A stretch of 64,000 nt of DNA from positions 156,491-220,490 of the forward strand of contig NZ_JACXAI010000007.1 in assembly GCF_014773385.1 (NCBI RefSeq), in the 5' to 3' direction. Each line of letters begins with the position of its first letter. Position 1 is the first letter of the stretch. The notes under the pieces are model-generated. The model made no database searches, had not been told where the DNA came from, and saw only the letters and a program-made list of their open reading frames with translations. This DNA is from Metabacillus arenae (GTDB taxonomy: Bacteria; Bacillota; Bacilli; Bacillales; Bacillaceae). The translations under genes and the position numbers were made by a program. Below are positions 8,848-17,401 of the stretch, piece after piece.

Positions 8848-9628
8848 CAGCTTCTATTAAGCCGTCAATAAACCATCTCGCTGTGCGAAAAACTTGTTCC
8901 TGCTCTGGCTCATTAAAAATTTCATGATAGCATGTCGGCCATTCTTTAAAGCTTTTCTCGGAAATATCGACTTTATTAAACCATTTTTTAACGGCTGACT
9001 TGTCAACTATTTTATCCTCGCCGCCTTGCATTACTAAAAGTGGAATATCTGGAAATTTTCCAATTTGCATATGCGCTTGTTCCATTGCTCCTAAAAGCTC
9101 ACGATACCACCTGACAGAAACCTTTGTCACATAAAGAGAATCATTTTCATCCACTTCCCAAACCGCTTTATTCCTTGTAGCCAATTGAATGGAAAGCTTT
9201 GAATCGACCTTAAAGGTAGGAGCCACTACATTAAGACCTCTGGAGAGAATCTCCATTGCCTTATTTGGTTTATAGGCCACACCAAGACAAGGCGAAGACA
9301 GTAAAACTCCTGCAATCTTGTGATGTTTTTCCTGCAAAGCCCTGATAGCAATTAATCCTCCCATGCTATGCCCAAGTACGAAAACAGGTAAGTCATAGCT
9401 GAATGCATCTTTCAGCCATTCATTTACAACCACAATATACTCATCAAACGCATCAATATGCCCTCTTCTTCTTGTGGAGGTGCCTTGTCCAGGAAGATCT
9501 CCCATCACCACATGGTAGCCTGCACATCTCCACATTTCCACAAGCCATTTATATCTCCCATGGTGCTCTGCAGCTCCATGAATAATAACAATGACTCCTT
9601 TTGGATTATCTGCTTTCCAGCTCCACAT
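8822..9628 (-). CDS. ytpA: Alpha/beta-hydrolase lysophospholipase YtpA
   Basis: 268 residues of the monoacylglycerol-lipase type: oxyanion region HGAAEHHGRY (about 18-27), nucleophile elbow GHSMGG (about 90), and Asp and His in the C-terminal third (GGEDKIVD, CYHEIFNEPE). In B. subtilis YtpA is linked to formation of the phospholipid antibiotic bacilysocin. The ATG at 9626-9628 has GAGGTGG upstream and gives MWSWKADNPKG, matching the family start. It forms an operon with ytpB. Confidence 0.9.
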   Translation of the reverse strand: MWSWKADNPKGVIVIIHGAAEHHGRYKWLVEMWRCAGYHVVMGDLPGQGTSTRRRGHIDAFDEYIVVVNEWLKDAFSYDLPVFVLGHSMGGLIAIRALQEKHHKIAGVLLSSPCLGVAYKPNKAMEILSRGLNVVAPTFKVDSKLSIQLATRNKAVWEVDENDSLYVTKVSVRWYRELLGAMEQAHMQIGKFPDIPLLVMQGGEDKIVDKSAVKKWFNKVDISEKSFKEWPTCYHEIFNEPEQEQVFRTARWFIDGLIEAGDCANVNS

Positions 9629-9699
9629 GAATACCACCTCGACTTAAGCAATTTGTTTGCTATAATATTTTTAGTTCATTTTTAGAAAGGATGGATTAA

Positions 9700-10227
9700 A
9701 TGTTGTATCCATACAAAGAATATAAGCCCGAAATATCTGAAAGTGCCTTTATAGCTGACTATGTAACAATCACAGGTGATGTAAAAATTGGTTCAGAATC
9801 GAGCATTTGGTTTAATACTGTCATTCGAGGAGATGTTGCTCCTACCAGAATAGGTAATCGAGTAAATGTCCAGGACCAATGCTGCCTGCATCAAAGTCCA
9901 AATAAGCCGCTGGTCTTAGAAGATGATGTTACTGTCGGCCACCAAGTAATCTTACATAGTGCCACAATTCGCAGAAATGCCCTAATTGGAATGGGTTCCA
10001 TCATCCTAGACGGTGCAGAAATAGGGGAAGGAGCTTTTGTTGGTGCAGGAAGCTTGGTTCCGCCTGGGAAGAAAATCCCCCCTAATACACTTGCTTTCGG
10101 CCGTCCCGCCAAAATTATAAGGGAATTGAATGAAGAAGACCTTAAGGATATGAAGCGGATACGCCGTGAATATGTAGAAAAAGGCCAATATTATAAAACT
10201 GTACAATCATCTCCAAACTCATTTTAA
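9700..10227 (+). CDS. ytoA: Gamma-carbonic-anhydrase-like hexapeptide-repeat protein YtoA
   Basis: 175 residues built of left-handed beta-helix repeats (ADYVTITGDVKIGSESSIW, VGHQVILHSATI, IGMGSIILDGAEIGEGAFVG). His in HQVILHSA and in QDQCCLHQS occupy the zinc-ligand positions of gamma carbonic anhydrases. Whether it has that activity is not shown by sequence alone. The ATG follows AGAAAGGATGG. It is divergent from ytpA, with the promoter region between. Confidence 0.88.
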   Translation: MLYPYKEYKPEISESAFIADYVTITGDVKIGSESSIWFNTVIRGDVAPTRIGNRVNVQDQCCLHQSPNKPLVLEDDVTVGHQVILHSATIRRNALIGMGSIILDGAEIGEGAFVGAGSLVPPGKKIPPNTLAFGRPAKIIRELNEEDLKDMKRIRREYVEKGQYYKTVQSSPNSF

Positions 10228-10465
10228 CATCAATCAAACAAAAACTCATTTCAGAAGAAATGCCAAGGGCGCTTTCCTCCGAAGCTAGTGGAGGTATAAA
10301 ACGAGCCTCCCGGAAGATTGTCCTGACTTATTGGGAGATTTGTATTTAGTGATATGGGATAGTAAAAATTGAAACTTCCAACAGGATGAGGAAAGTGTCC
10401 AACCAAAGGGTGGCCTATTCAGCCTCAGCTTTTTGAATATACAAATAAATATAAAGTTTTAATCT
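10228..10465. repeat. Hairpin-rich intergenic element after ytoA
   Basis: Non-coding block containing GGGCGCTTTCCTCCG, a hairpin CCTCC/GGAGG and a larger CTCCC/GGGAG pair with intervening structure. The composition is richer in GC than its surroundings, and the wording resembles dispersed intergenic repeats of other Bacillus genomes. Only one copy is visible in this window, so its repetitive nature is unproven. Confidence 0.4.
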
Positions 10466-10499
10466 GAAGACAGTTACCCAACATCTGTCTTCTTTTTTT
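10466..10499 (+). terminator. Terminator-like hairpin
   Basis: GAAGACAG (10466-10473) pairs with CTGTCTTC (10485-10492), followed by seven T. It lies 240 bp past ytoA and could end ytoA transcription or isolate the next gene. Confidence 0.8.
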
Positions 10500-10858
10500 C
10501 TGTAAAGTTTCAACAGTTAAGAGCAGAATAAAGGTTATAGCAACAAATTCAACTATTTGCATATAGATTTAATATCTAAATATTCTTCTTTTATATGATT
10601 GTAAAAAAAACAATACTAGTTCTAATAAGGGGAAACGGAGCAATTCGTTATGCATTTGTAAGAGCAGCTTCTCCAGCCTTCCTAGACTAAATAGAAAGAT
10701 ATTCTCTTATTATATGCAAGCTCCTACTGAAAAAAACTAACTAAATTTTAAAGTTTTGCAAATATTTAGTGATAAAATCTTAACATTATCTTATCATTCA
10801 CTAAATATTTCTAATTTAAAATAGAGAGAAAGATGTTTTTACAAAGGAGCATCATTTT
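10500..10858. other. Intergenic leader before the PAP2 gene
   Basis: About 360 AT-rich bases without a gene. AAAGGAGCATCATTTT just before 10859 is the ribosome site. The repeated word ACTAAATATTT/AAATATTTAGT around 10740-10810 (AAATATTTAGTG near 10763 and CACTAAATATTT near 10799) is an inverted pair that could be a regulator site. No known operator recognised. Confidence 0.4.
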
Positions 10859-11416
10859 ATGAAAACGAAATTAATTACGAATATGTATGATTTGGAATGC
10901 AGACTATTTCGCAGCGTCAATCGGCACTTTGATCGTAAAATCTGGAATTTTTATTTTCGGCAAGTTACAAATACAGGTGGAGCTACATTCACCATTCTCA
11001 TTTCCTTATTTCTTATTTTATTTACAAAGGGGCCAGTCCGCCTAACAGCTATTGCAAGTGCTGCTGCCTTATTAATTAGTCATATACCTGTTGCATTTGT
11101 AAAAAAATTATATCCGCGAAAACGTCCTTACATTGCATTAATAGAAACAAAAGTATTAGAAAATCCATTACAGGATCATTCTTTTCCATCAGGTCATACA
11201 ACAGCTATTTTCTCAGTTATTATCCCATTCCTTTTATTTATGCCTGCTCTCAGCTATATACTGCTGCCACTTGCGGTTAGCGTGGGAATTTCTAGAATGT
11301 ATTTAGGATTGCATTATCCATCAGATGTACTTGCTGGTTGTTTATTAGGAACATCATCAGGCTTATTAACTTTTATGATGATAAAAAATTATTTTCCTGC
11401 AGCTTTTTACCTTTAA
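10859..11416 (+). CDS. PAP2-superfamily membrane phosphatase
   Basis: 185 residues, about five membrane helices. All three phosphatase signature blocks are present: KKLYPRKRP (about 82-90), PSGHTT (about 110-115) and SRMYLGLHYPSD (about 145-156). These catalyse phosphate-ester hydrolysis of lipids such as undecaprenyl-PP or phosphatidylglycerol-phosphate at the outer membrane face. The next gene, 18 bp downstream, is a glycosyltransferase, so the pair probably acts in lipid or cell-wall glycan turnover. It does not belong to the B. subtilis order at this place. Confidence 0.88.
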   Translation: MKTKLITNMYDLECRLFRSVNRHFDRKIWNFYFRQVTNTGGATFTILISLFLILFTKGPVRLTAIASAAALLISHIPVAFVKKLYPRKRPYIALIETKVLENPLQDHSFPSGHTTAIFSVIIPFLLFMPALSYILLPLAVSVGISRMYLGLHYPSDVLAGCLLGTSSGLLTFMMIKNYFPAAFYL

Positions 11417-11434
11417 AGTTCGGGGGGGAGTTTC

Positions 11435-12577
11435 ATGAGAATTGCGATTTTCACTGATACGTATGCACCAGATGTAAATGGAGTTGCCCGCACATTAAAA
11501 CGATTTGCCGACCACTTAGAGAAGGAAGGATATGAATTTAAAATCTTTGCACCTGAAGGATCAAGAGATACTTTATTCTCAAGTCATATTCATCGGTTTG
11601 CAAGTCTGCCCTTCTTTCTCTACCCTGAGTGTAGATTGGCCCTGCCTAATATGATTCAAGCCAAAAGCGAACTGGTTCGATTTAATCCTGACATTATCCA
11701 TATTGCTACTCCATTTAACATTGGTTTGTGCGGCTTGCATTATGCTAAAAAACTAAACATTCCGGTAGTAGGCTCATATCATACTGATTTTGATCAGTAT
11801 TTAGAATATTATGACCTTCAATTTTTTTCAAAGTTTTTATGGAAGTATATGCACTGGTTTCATAAACCTTTAGAAAGAATCTTTGTCCCCTCACATGAAA
11901 CATTTAACCAATTGCACCATCGCGGATTTAATAATTTGCGGATTTGGGGAAGAGGGGTAGATTGCGAACTTTTTCACCCTCGCTATGATCAAAAGGAAGT
12001 TCGGGATAGCTTTCAAATTAAAGAAAAATACATTTTATCCTATGTAGGCCGCCTCGCACCTGAAAAAGATGTAACAACTCTAATGACCATAGCCAAACAA
12101 CTGCCAGAGGCATTAAAAAAACAGGTACGCTGGTTAATTGTTGGAGATGGGCCATCTAAACAGGATATGATAAAAGAAGCTCCTGAAAATATGACCTTTG
12201 CAGGTTATTTAAATGGAGAAAATCTTGCGAAAATATATTCAGCTTCAGACCTGTTTGTTTTTCCATCCCCTACTGAAACGTTTGGAAATGTTGTTTTAGA
12301 AGCATTAGCATCAGGAACCCCTGTAGTTGGAGCAAATTCTGGGGGTGTTAAAAATATCATTCAGCAAGGAAAATCTGGCTTTTTATGTAAACCTCAAGAT
12401 ACAAATCAATTTATTCAAAGCATCCAGCAATTATTAAATCATTCATCATTAAAAACTGAAATGAGTTTACATGCCCGTCAATATGCAATCACAAAAACAT
12501 GGGATCAGATTCTAGGCGATTTATTGAAAGAATATGAACAAGTGTTAATAAAACCAGAACAAATCAGATATGCTTGA
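11435..12577 (+). CDS. GT4-family glycosyltransferase (MgtA/GtfA-like)
   Basis: 380 residues of GT-B fold. The N-terminus RIAIFTDTYAPDVNGVARTL is typical of mannosyl/diacylglycerol glycosyltransferases. C-terminal donor domain contains YVGRLAPEKDVTTL, GDGPSKQDM and the EX7E-type block PSPTETFGNVVLEALASGTPVVG. Likely transfers a nucleotide-activated sugar to a membrane lipid. ATG behind GGGGGGAG; operon with the PAP2 gene. Acceptor and sugar cannot be told from sequence. Confidence 0.85.
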   Translation: MRIAIFTDTYAPDVNGVARTLKRFADHLEKEGYEFKIFAPEGSRDTLFSSHIHRFASLPFFLYPECRLALPNMIQAKSELVRFNPDIIHIATPFNIGLCGLHYAKKLNIPVVGSYHTDFDQYLEYYDLQFFSKFLWKYMHWFHKPLERIFVPSHETFNQLHHRGFNNLRIWGRGVDCELFHPRYDQKEVRDSFQIKEKYILSYVGRLAPEKDVTTLMTIAKQLPEALKKQVRWLIVGDGPSKQDMIKEAPENMTFAGYLNGENLAKIYSASDLFVFPSPTETFGNVVLEALASGTPVVGANSGGVKNIIQQGKSGFLCKPQDTNQFIQSIQQLLNHSSLKTEMSLHARQYAITKTWDQILGDLLKEYEQVLIKPEQIRYA

Positions 12578-12582
12578 TCTAG

Positions 12583-12808
12583 ATGTGAGAGGTCTGAAGT
12601 GGGAAAGGATAAAATCACCGAAAAAGCTGATTTCTATTTAAATAAAACCTGCCTATATCTCCTTTTACTTTTGAAAACTCTAAACATTTTGAAATTAAAG
12701 CAATCGATGTCTCGCCGATTGCTTCTATTCTCACCTCTCATTTCTCACCTCTAAAAGTGAGAGGTCTGAAGTGGGAATGGATGAAATCGCCGAAAACGCC
12801 GATTTCTT
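12583..12808. repeat. Composite dispersed repeat, copy A
   Basis: A 48-bp block beginning GTGAGAGGTCTGAAGTGGGA occurs twice in direct orientation (about 12585-12632 and 12758-12806), each including an AAATCRCCGAAAA segment and ending in GATTT. Between them is the hairpin GCAATCGATGTCTCGCCGATTGC (12710-12722 region) and CTCACCTCTC words inverted to the ends. The same order of modules recurs at about 17030-17245. Degenerate pieces occur near 47600 and 51130. No open frame; function unknown. Confidence 0.7.
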
Positions 12809-12862
12809 TTTATAACATCATTCACATACCATTACCACAACTGTTATACGTTAAAGCATAAT

Positions 12863-12899
12863 AAAAGCAGGTCCTAAAGAAGACCTGCTTTTGTTTTTT
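12863..12899. terminator. Terminator between the glycosyltransferase gene and asnB
   Basis: AAAAGCAGGTC and GACCTGCTTTT form an 11-bp stem with T tracts on both strands. It sits at the 3' end of asnB (minus) and could also end plus-strand transcription. Confidence 0.88.
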
Positions 12900-14796
12900 A
12901 AACAATGCTATATTCTTTGTTTGTACCATGTACAGTGTTAGTGAAGCTGTATTTATCTTCTATAAATACTTGATGCCACATCATAAAAATGATGATGCTC
13001 CATATTTTTCTGCTATTGTCGTGCTTCCCTTGAACATGCTCTTCTAAAAGTTTAAATGCATAACTCTTATCAAGCAGATACTCTGTCTCACTCTCTTTTA
13101 TCAGTTTAATAGTCCAATCATACATTTCATCTTTCAACCAATTGCGTAGCGGGACAGGAAAGCCTAGTTTTTTACGGTTTAAAACATGCTCTGGAATTAT
13201 CGTTTCAGCTGCTTTTCGTAAAATATATTTTGTTGTCTGATTTCTCGTTTTCCAATCCCCCGGGATACTTGAAGCGACTTTAAATATTTCTTTATCTAAA
13301 AATGGAACTCTCAACTCTAAAGAATTGGCCATCGTCATCTTGTCAGCCTTTAAAAGAATATCTCCCTTTAACCATGTTTGAATATCAATGTATTGCATTT
13401 TTTCAATCGCCGCTAATTCCGCAGCATCTTCATAATAATGTCGGATCAGTTCTAAACTGTCATACGAATTTTGATATCCCGTTAGTAAATGAAATTTCTC
13501 TTCCTCAGAAAATATTTTTGCGTTTCCACAATATCTTTCTTCTAATGGAGTACAGCCTCTTAGTAAATAGTTCCTTCCCTTAATATGTGAAGGAATGTTT
13601 TTCACAACTGAACGTATTGAACGTTTCATCCCTTTTGGAATATAAGAAAATGGTTTTAAAGCAAGAGGCTCACGATAAATATTGTATCCGCCAAATAATT
13701 CATCTGCCCCTTCCCCAGAAAGAACAACCTTTACCTTTTTCCTTGCTTCCTTGGCTAAAAAATAAAGTGGAACAACAGAAGGGTCTGCAAGGGGATCATC
13801 TAAATGCCAAACGATTTTCGGAAGAGCACTCATAAATTCATTTGGTGTCACATTATATTTGTGATGGGGCAGGTTTAACTTTTCAGCTGTTTCAGCAGCA
13901 ACGTCCATTTCATTATAGCCGTTCACATCAAATCCTACCGAAAATGTATTAATGTTTGGATTAAATTCCTTTGCAATTGAAACAACTATTGTTGAATCAA
14001 TTCCCCCAGATAGAAAGCTTCCTAAAGGGACATCACTTCTCATATGTACTTTAACCGAATCAAATAATGCTTCTTGGATGTCCCCAATTAGCCGATTTTC
14101 CTCTTTAGGAACTGGTGAAAGCTTAGGTATCCAATACTTATGAAAGTTTATCTCTTTACCTGGACGAACTTGAACATGGGTGCCTGGCACTACCTTCTTA
14201 ATATCCTTTATCATTGACATTGGCTCTGGTACATATTGATAGGTAAAGTAATGCTGCAAGGCTTCCAGGTTTAATTCCTTTTGCTTCATAACTTCCAAAA
14301 TACTCTTTTTCTCTGAAGCAAAAAGAATCGCATTATTGCTAGGATAGTAATACAGAGGTTTAATACCAAATGGATCCCTTGCTCCAAATAAAGATTTCTT
14401 CTGCTTGTCCCAAATTAAAAAGGAAAACATTCCTCTTAATTTATTAGGAGTTTGATCTCCCCAATTCTGATAGGCCGCTAATATCACTTCAGTATCAGAA
14501 GTAGTTTCAAAATGATACCCTTCCTCTGTCAGCTCGGCCTTTAACTCTAAATAATTATAAATCTCGCCATTGAAAATGATCCAGTAACGCTCGTTATCAT
14601 ACGATAACGGCTGCTGGCCATTTTCAACATCAATAATACTCAGCCTGCTGAACGCCAAATTGACATATTCATCTGAATAATAGCCTGTCTCATCGGGGCC
14701 TCTATGATCAATTTTTAAATTTGCCTGCTTAATAGCGGTTGCCCAATCTACATTCGCTTTTGAGCCGGTGTGCAGAATACCTACAAAACCACACAT
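12898..14796 (-). CDS. asnB: Asparagine synthase, glutamine-hydrolysing
   Basis: 632 residues, the same length as B. subtilis AsnB. The N-terminal Ntn glutaminase domain begins MCGFVGILHTG, so Cys2 is exposed as the nucleophile after Met removal. The synthetase domain carries the PP-loop SGGIDST (about 260) and LSGEGADELFGGY. Makes Asn from Asp, Gln and ATP in the cytoplasm; in B. subtilis AsnB also amidates meso-diaminopimelate in wall precursors. The ATG at 14796 is required for the exposed Cys and follows TAGGAGTG; a GTG three codons upstream would bury it. Confidence 0.95.
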   Translation of the reverse strand: MCGFVGILHTGSKANVDWATAIKQANLKIDHRGPDETGYYSDEYVNLAFSRLSIIDVENGQQPLSYDNERYWIIFNGEIYNYLELKAELTEEGYHFETTSDTEVILAAYQNWGDQTPNKLRGMFSFLIWDKQKKSLFGARDPFGIKPLYYYPSNNAILFASEKKSILEVMKQKELNLEALQHYFTYQYVPEPMSMIKDIKKVVPGTHVQVRPGKEINFHKYWIPKLSPVPKEENRLIGDIQEALFDSVKVHMRSDVPLGSFLSGGIDSTIVVSIAKEFNPNINTFSVGFDVNGYNEMDVAAETAEKLNLPHHKYNVTPNEFMSALPKIVWHLDDPLADPSVVPLYFLAKEARKKVKVVLSGEGADELFGGYNIYREPLALKPFSYIPKGMKRSIRSVVKNIPSHIKGRNYLLRGCTPLEERYCGNAKIFSEEEKFHLLTGYQNSYDSLELIRHYYEDAAELAAIEKMQYIDIQTWLKGDILLKADKMTMANSLELRVPFLDKEIFKVASSIPGDWKTRNQTTKYILRKAAETIIPEHVLNRKKLGFPVPLRNWLKDEMYDWTIKLIKESETEYLLDKSYAFKLLEEHVQGKHDNSRKIWSIIIFMMWHQVFIEDKYSFTNTVHGTNKEYSIV

Positions 14797-15131
14797 ATAT
14801 TTCACTCCTAATCTCGATAAAAAAAGTTAAACATCCTTCAACTATTGGACTTCGTAAGTCGGCAAAAAGTTACATCGTGATGGTATAAAAGACAGATACT
14901 GTAATTTTTCCCTATATTTCGCACTGTATAATTAAAAATTATACATTAAAACCCCTCATATTCATACCTAATCCCTATTTATTTTTAAAGAATTAATAAG
15001 ACATACTAAAGGTGATTTATTAATATTTCAGAACGAAAAACTCTGGGGAGGTTAGATACTGGAGCTGTGAGAAAGATCGTTTCTTAAATAGGTATTTTTC
15101 AGGTGGATAAAAGGTTTATTATCATACATAG
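14797..15131. other. Intergenic region between metK and asnB
   Basis: AT-rich, without a gene. It should hold the asnB promoter; the palindrome at 14925-14945 is the only marked structure. The stretch 14990-15130 shows nothing recognisable. Confidence 0.5.
14925..14945 (-). promoter_or_regulatory. Palindrome upstream of asnB
   Basis: TGTATAAT TAAAA ATTATACA is a perfect inverted repeat with 8-bp arms, about 130 bp upstream of the asnB start. It may be an operator or an overlapping pair of -10 elements; the cognate protein is not identifiable. Confidence 0.4.
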
Positions 15132-15162
15132 AAAAACAGTCAGGACCACCCTGACTGTTTTT
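15132..15162 (-). terminator. Terminator after metK
   Basis: AAAAACAGTCAGG and CCTGACTGTTTTT form a strong symmetric hairpin immediately after the metK stop. Confidence 0.9.
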
Positions 15163-15166
15163 AAGA

Positions 15167-16369
15167 TTATAACTTTTGAGCTTGCTTTGCTAAGATTTCC
15201 GCCTTGTCTGTTCTTTCCCATGGGAGATCAAGGTCATTTCTGCCAAAGTGCCCATAAGCAGCAGTTTGTTTATAAATTGGGCGGCGAAGATCCAGCATCT
15301 TAATGATACCAGCCGGACGCAAATCAAAGTTGTTACGAACCACTTCAATTAGCACTTCCTCAGGCTCTTTTCCTGTTCCTAGTGTATCAATTGAAATAGA
15401 GACAGGCTGAGCAACTCCAATTGCATAAGCTAATTGGACTTCACATTTTTCAGCAAGTCCTGCCGCAACAATGTTTTTGGCAACATAACGAGCTGCATAG
15501 GCTGCTGAGCGGTCCACTTTTGTAGGATCCTTTCCAGAGAAAGCACCGCCGCCGTGACGGGCATAACCGCCATACGTATCAACAATGATTTTACGGCCTG
15601 TTAAACCAGCATCTCCTTGGGGTCCGCCAATAACGAAACGGCCTGTTGGATTAATAAAGTACTTAGTATTCTCATCCAACAGCTCTTTTGGAACGACAGG
15701 ATTAATAACATGCTCCTTTACATTTCTCTGGATTTGCTCTAAAGAAATTTCGGGATGGTGCTGAGTTGAGATAACTATCGTATCAATGCGAATAGGCTTG
15801 TCGTTTTCATCATACTCAACAGTAACTTGGGTTTTTCCATCTGGACGTAAATATGGAAGAATATCTTCTTTCCGAACCTCTGTCAATCTTCGGGCCAGCT
15901 TGTGTGATAAAGAAATCGGAAGCGGCATTAATTCCTTTGTTTCATTACAAGCAAATCCAAACATTAACCCTTGGTCCCCTGCACCAATGGCCTCAATTTC
16001 TGCATCAGACATTTGCCCTTCGCGAGCTTCAAGCGCCTGATCGACACCCATGGCGATGTCAGGTGATTGTTCATCAATAGAAGTCAACACTGCACACGTT
16101 TCAGCATCAAAGCCATATTTTGCACGAGTATACCCTATCTCTTTTATTGTGTCTCGTACAATTTTTGGAATGTCAACATAAGTGCTCGTTGTAATTTCTC
16201 CGCTAACTAGTACTAATCCAGTCGTCACAGAAGTTTCTGCAGCAACACGGGCATTCGCATCTTTAGATAAAATAGCATCTAAAATGGAGTCTGAAATTTG
16301 ATCACAAATTTTATCAGGATGCCCTTCTGTAACTGACTCTGATGTAAATAGACGGCGTTTGTTGGTCAT
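15167..16369 (-). CDS. metK: S-adenosylmethionine synthetase
   Basis: 400 residues, the family's usual length. It shows the start block [17 protein letters not shown], the hexapeptide-type [10 protein letters not shown] (about 112) and the P-loop-like [16 protein letters not shown] (about 265-280). Makes SAM from Met and ATP. The ATG at 16369 follows GAGGAGGATT. The 600-base leader carries an S-box riboswitch with terminator, so it is switched off when SAM is plentiful. Confidence 0.97.
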   Translation of the reverse strand: MTNKRRLFTSESVTEGHPDKICDQISDSILDAILSKDANARVAAETSVTTGLVLVSGEITTSTYVDIPKIVRDTIKEIGYTRAKYGFDAETCAVLTSIDEQSPDIAMGVDQALEAREGQMSDAEIEAIGAGDQGLMFGFACNETKELMPLPISLSHKLARRLTEVRKEDILPYLRPDGKTQVTVEYDENDKPIRIDTIVISTQHHPEISLEQIQRNVKEHVINPVVPKELLDENTKYFINPTGRFVIGGPQGDAGLTGRKIIVDTYGGYARHGGGAFSGKDPTKVDRSAAYAARYVAKNIVAAGLAEKCEVQLAYAIGVAQPVSISIDTLGTGKEPEEVLIEVVRNNFDLRPAGIIKMLDLRRPIYKQTAAYGHFGRNDLDLPWERTDKAEILAKQAQKL

Positions 16370-16690
16370 TTACATAATCCTCCTCAAGAATTGAACTTAA
16401 TTATATGTTTTGAGACGGAACTCGTTTCCCTATCCCTATTTTTACCTCAAGTAAAAATAAAGTTGTTGGCATGTTTTGTAAGTACAGAGGAAATATTGAT
16501 CCAAACGAAAAGCATAGAATCGCGTCCTGTCAAACCTGGGATAACTAAAAGCTGGTAAGGACTAAAGCTGGACGACGGAAGACCGCATTAATGCTCATGA
16601 TTAATTTAACTTATTCTCCTATTAACTAAAAATAGATGGATAGAAGAAAAATATGCATTATTTTAGCATAAATCCGTTTCTTTTCCACTT

Positions 16691-16980
16691 ACAAAATAAA
16701 AAATCCTTCCCTGCAGAGCGCGAGGAAAGGATGTATCTTCGTCATAGCCTTTCACTCTTATCGATCAAGGGCCTGTTAAGCCTTGCATCAGGTTAGCACC
16801 TTTGCCCGGAAAATATCGGATGATGACGCTTGTATGTAATCGTGTCAGTCGTTTCTAACAAAATAGAAACATCATCTAAACAATCAATAAAGCGGTTCTT
16901 TCTCAGCCAATTTCCATTGATAAGCAGGTTGCTGGGTTTCATAGGGCCTGTCCCTCCACCAGCTCAGGATAAGAGTATCC
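16691..16980 (-). promoter_or_regulatory. SAM-I (S-box) riboswitch with enlarged internal arm, and its terminator
   Basis: On the minus strand the aptamer opens with CTCTTATCCTGAG, GGTGGAGGGACAGGCCC and ATGAAACCCAGCAACC, the diagnostic S-box core. It continues with AAGGTGCTAACCTGATGC and closes with GATAAGAGTG (16751-16766), which pairs with the opening CTCTTATC. ATCCTTTCC/GGGAAGGAT followed by T7 (16691-16732) is the terminator. Between CAGCAACC and AAGGTGC lie about 110 bases instead of the usual 15-30; they can fold into a long arm (GGAAATTGG with CCGATATTTTCC, GATGATG with CATCATC, TTTCTA with TAGAAA). Confidence 0.95.
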
Positions 16981-16992
16981 GTTCAAGGTCAT

Positions 16993-17022
16993 ATAATAAC
17001 TTACCACAGTGGGAAATGTCAA
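16993..17022 (-). promoter_or_regulatory. metK sigma-A promoter
   Basis: On the minus strand TTGACA (17017-17022), an 18-base spacer and TATTAT (16993-16998) lie just upstream of the S-box aptamer. Confidence 0.8.
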
Positions 17023-17029
17023 TAGAAAA

Positions 17030-17245
17030 AACACATGCTAGAAGTGAACAGTCGTATATGGAATTTGATGAAATCAGCGAAAGAGCTGATTACACCTTAT
17101 CTCATGGATTTTTTGGAGACTTAAACATTCTGATTGAAGGCAATCGGTGTCTCGCCGATTGCTTCTAATCTGACATCTCACCTCCGGCCTCTAGAAGTCA
17201 ATGGTGGGAAATGATGAAATCGGCCAAACTTTGATTTTTCAAACC
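17030..17245. repeat. Composite dispersed repeat, copy B
   Basis: Same module order as copy A at 12583-12808: a GATGAAATCAGCGAAAGAGC block, about 70 bases, the hairpin GGCAATCGGTGTCTCGCC (followed by GATTGC), TCTCACCTC, then a second block ATGATGAAATCGGCCAAA. GCAATCGG and CCGATTGC are perfect arms with the loop TGTCTCG (17140-17163 region). It lies between the divergent metK and pckA promoters, outside both. Confidence 0.7.
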
Positions 17246-17323
17246 TCTTTTTCATTAAATAGTGAACCAATTTTAAGAATAAAACGTAAAATAAGCATAT
17301 ATAGTATAGACTATTAATTCTAA

Positions 17324-17334
17324 TGTGTTATACT
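17324..17334 (+). promoter_or_regulatory. CcpN-type operator in the pckA promoter
   Basis: TGTGTTATACT fits the published CcpN consensus TRTGHYATAYW exactly and overlaps a likely -10 TATACT (17329-17334), as in B. subtilis where CcpN represses pckA in glucose. The matching -35 (TAGACT near 17307) is weak. The ccpN gene is not in the window. Confidence 0.65.
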
Positions 17335-17401
17335 AATTGTAAGTTTACGAACTAAGGTTGGATTATTAATACAAGCGCAAAGCCAAAGGAAGGAGAAATA
17401 C

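Noticed and set aside
16830..17168. 112-codon plus-strand frame between metK and pckA
   Set aside because: It runs antisense through the S-box riboswitch and into a dispersed repeat; no ribosome site.
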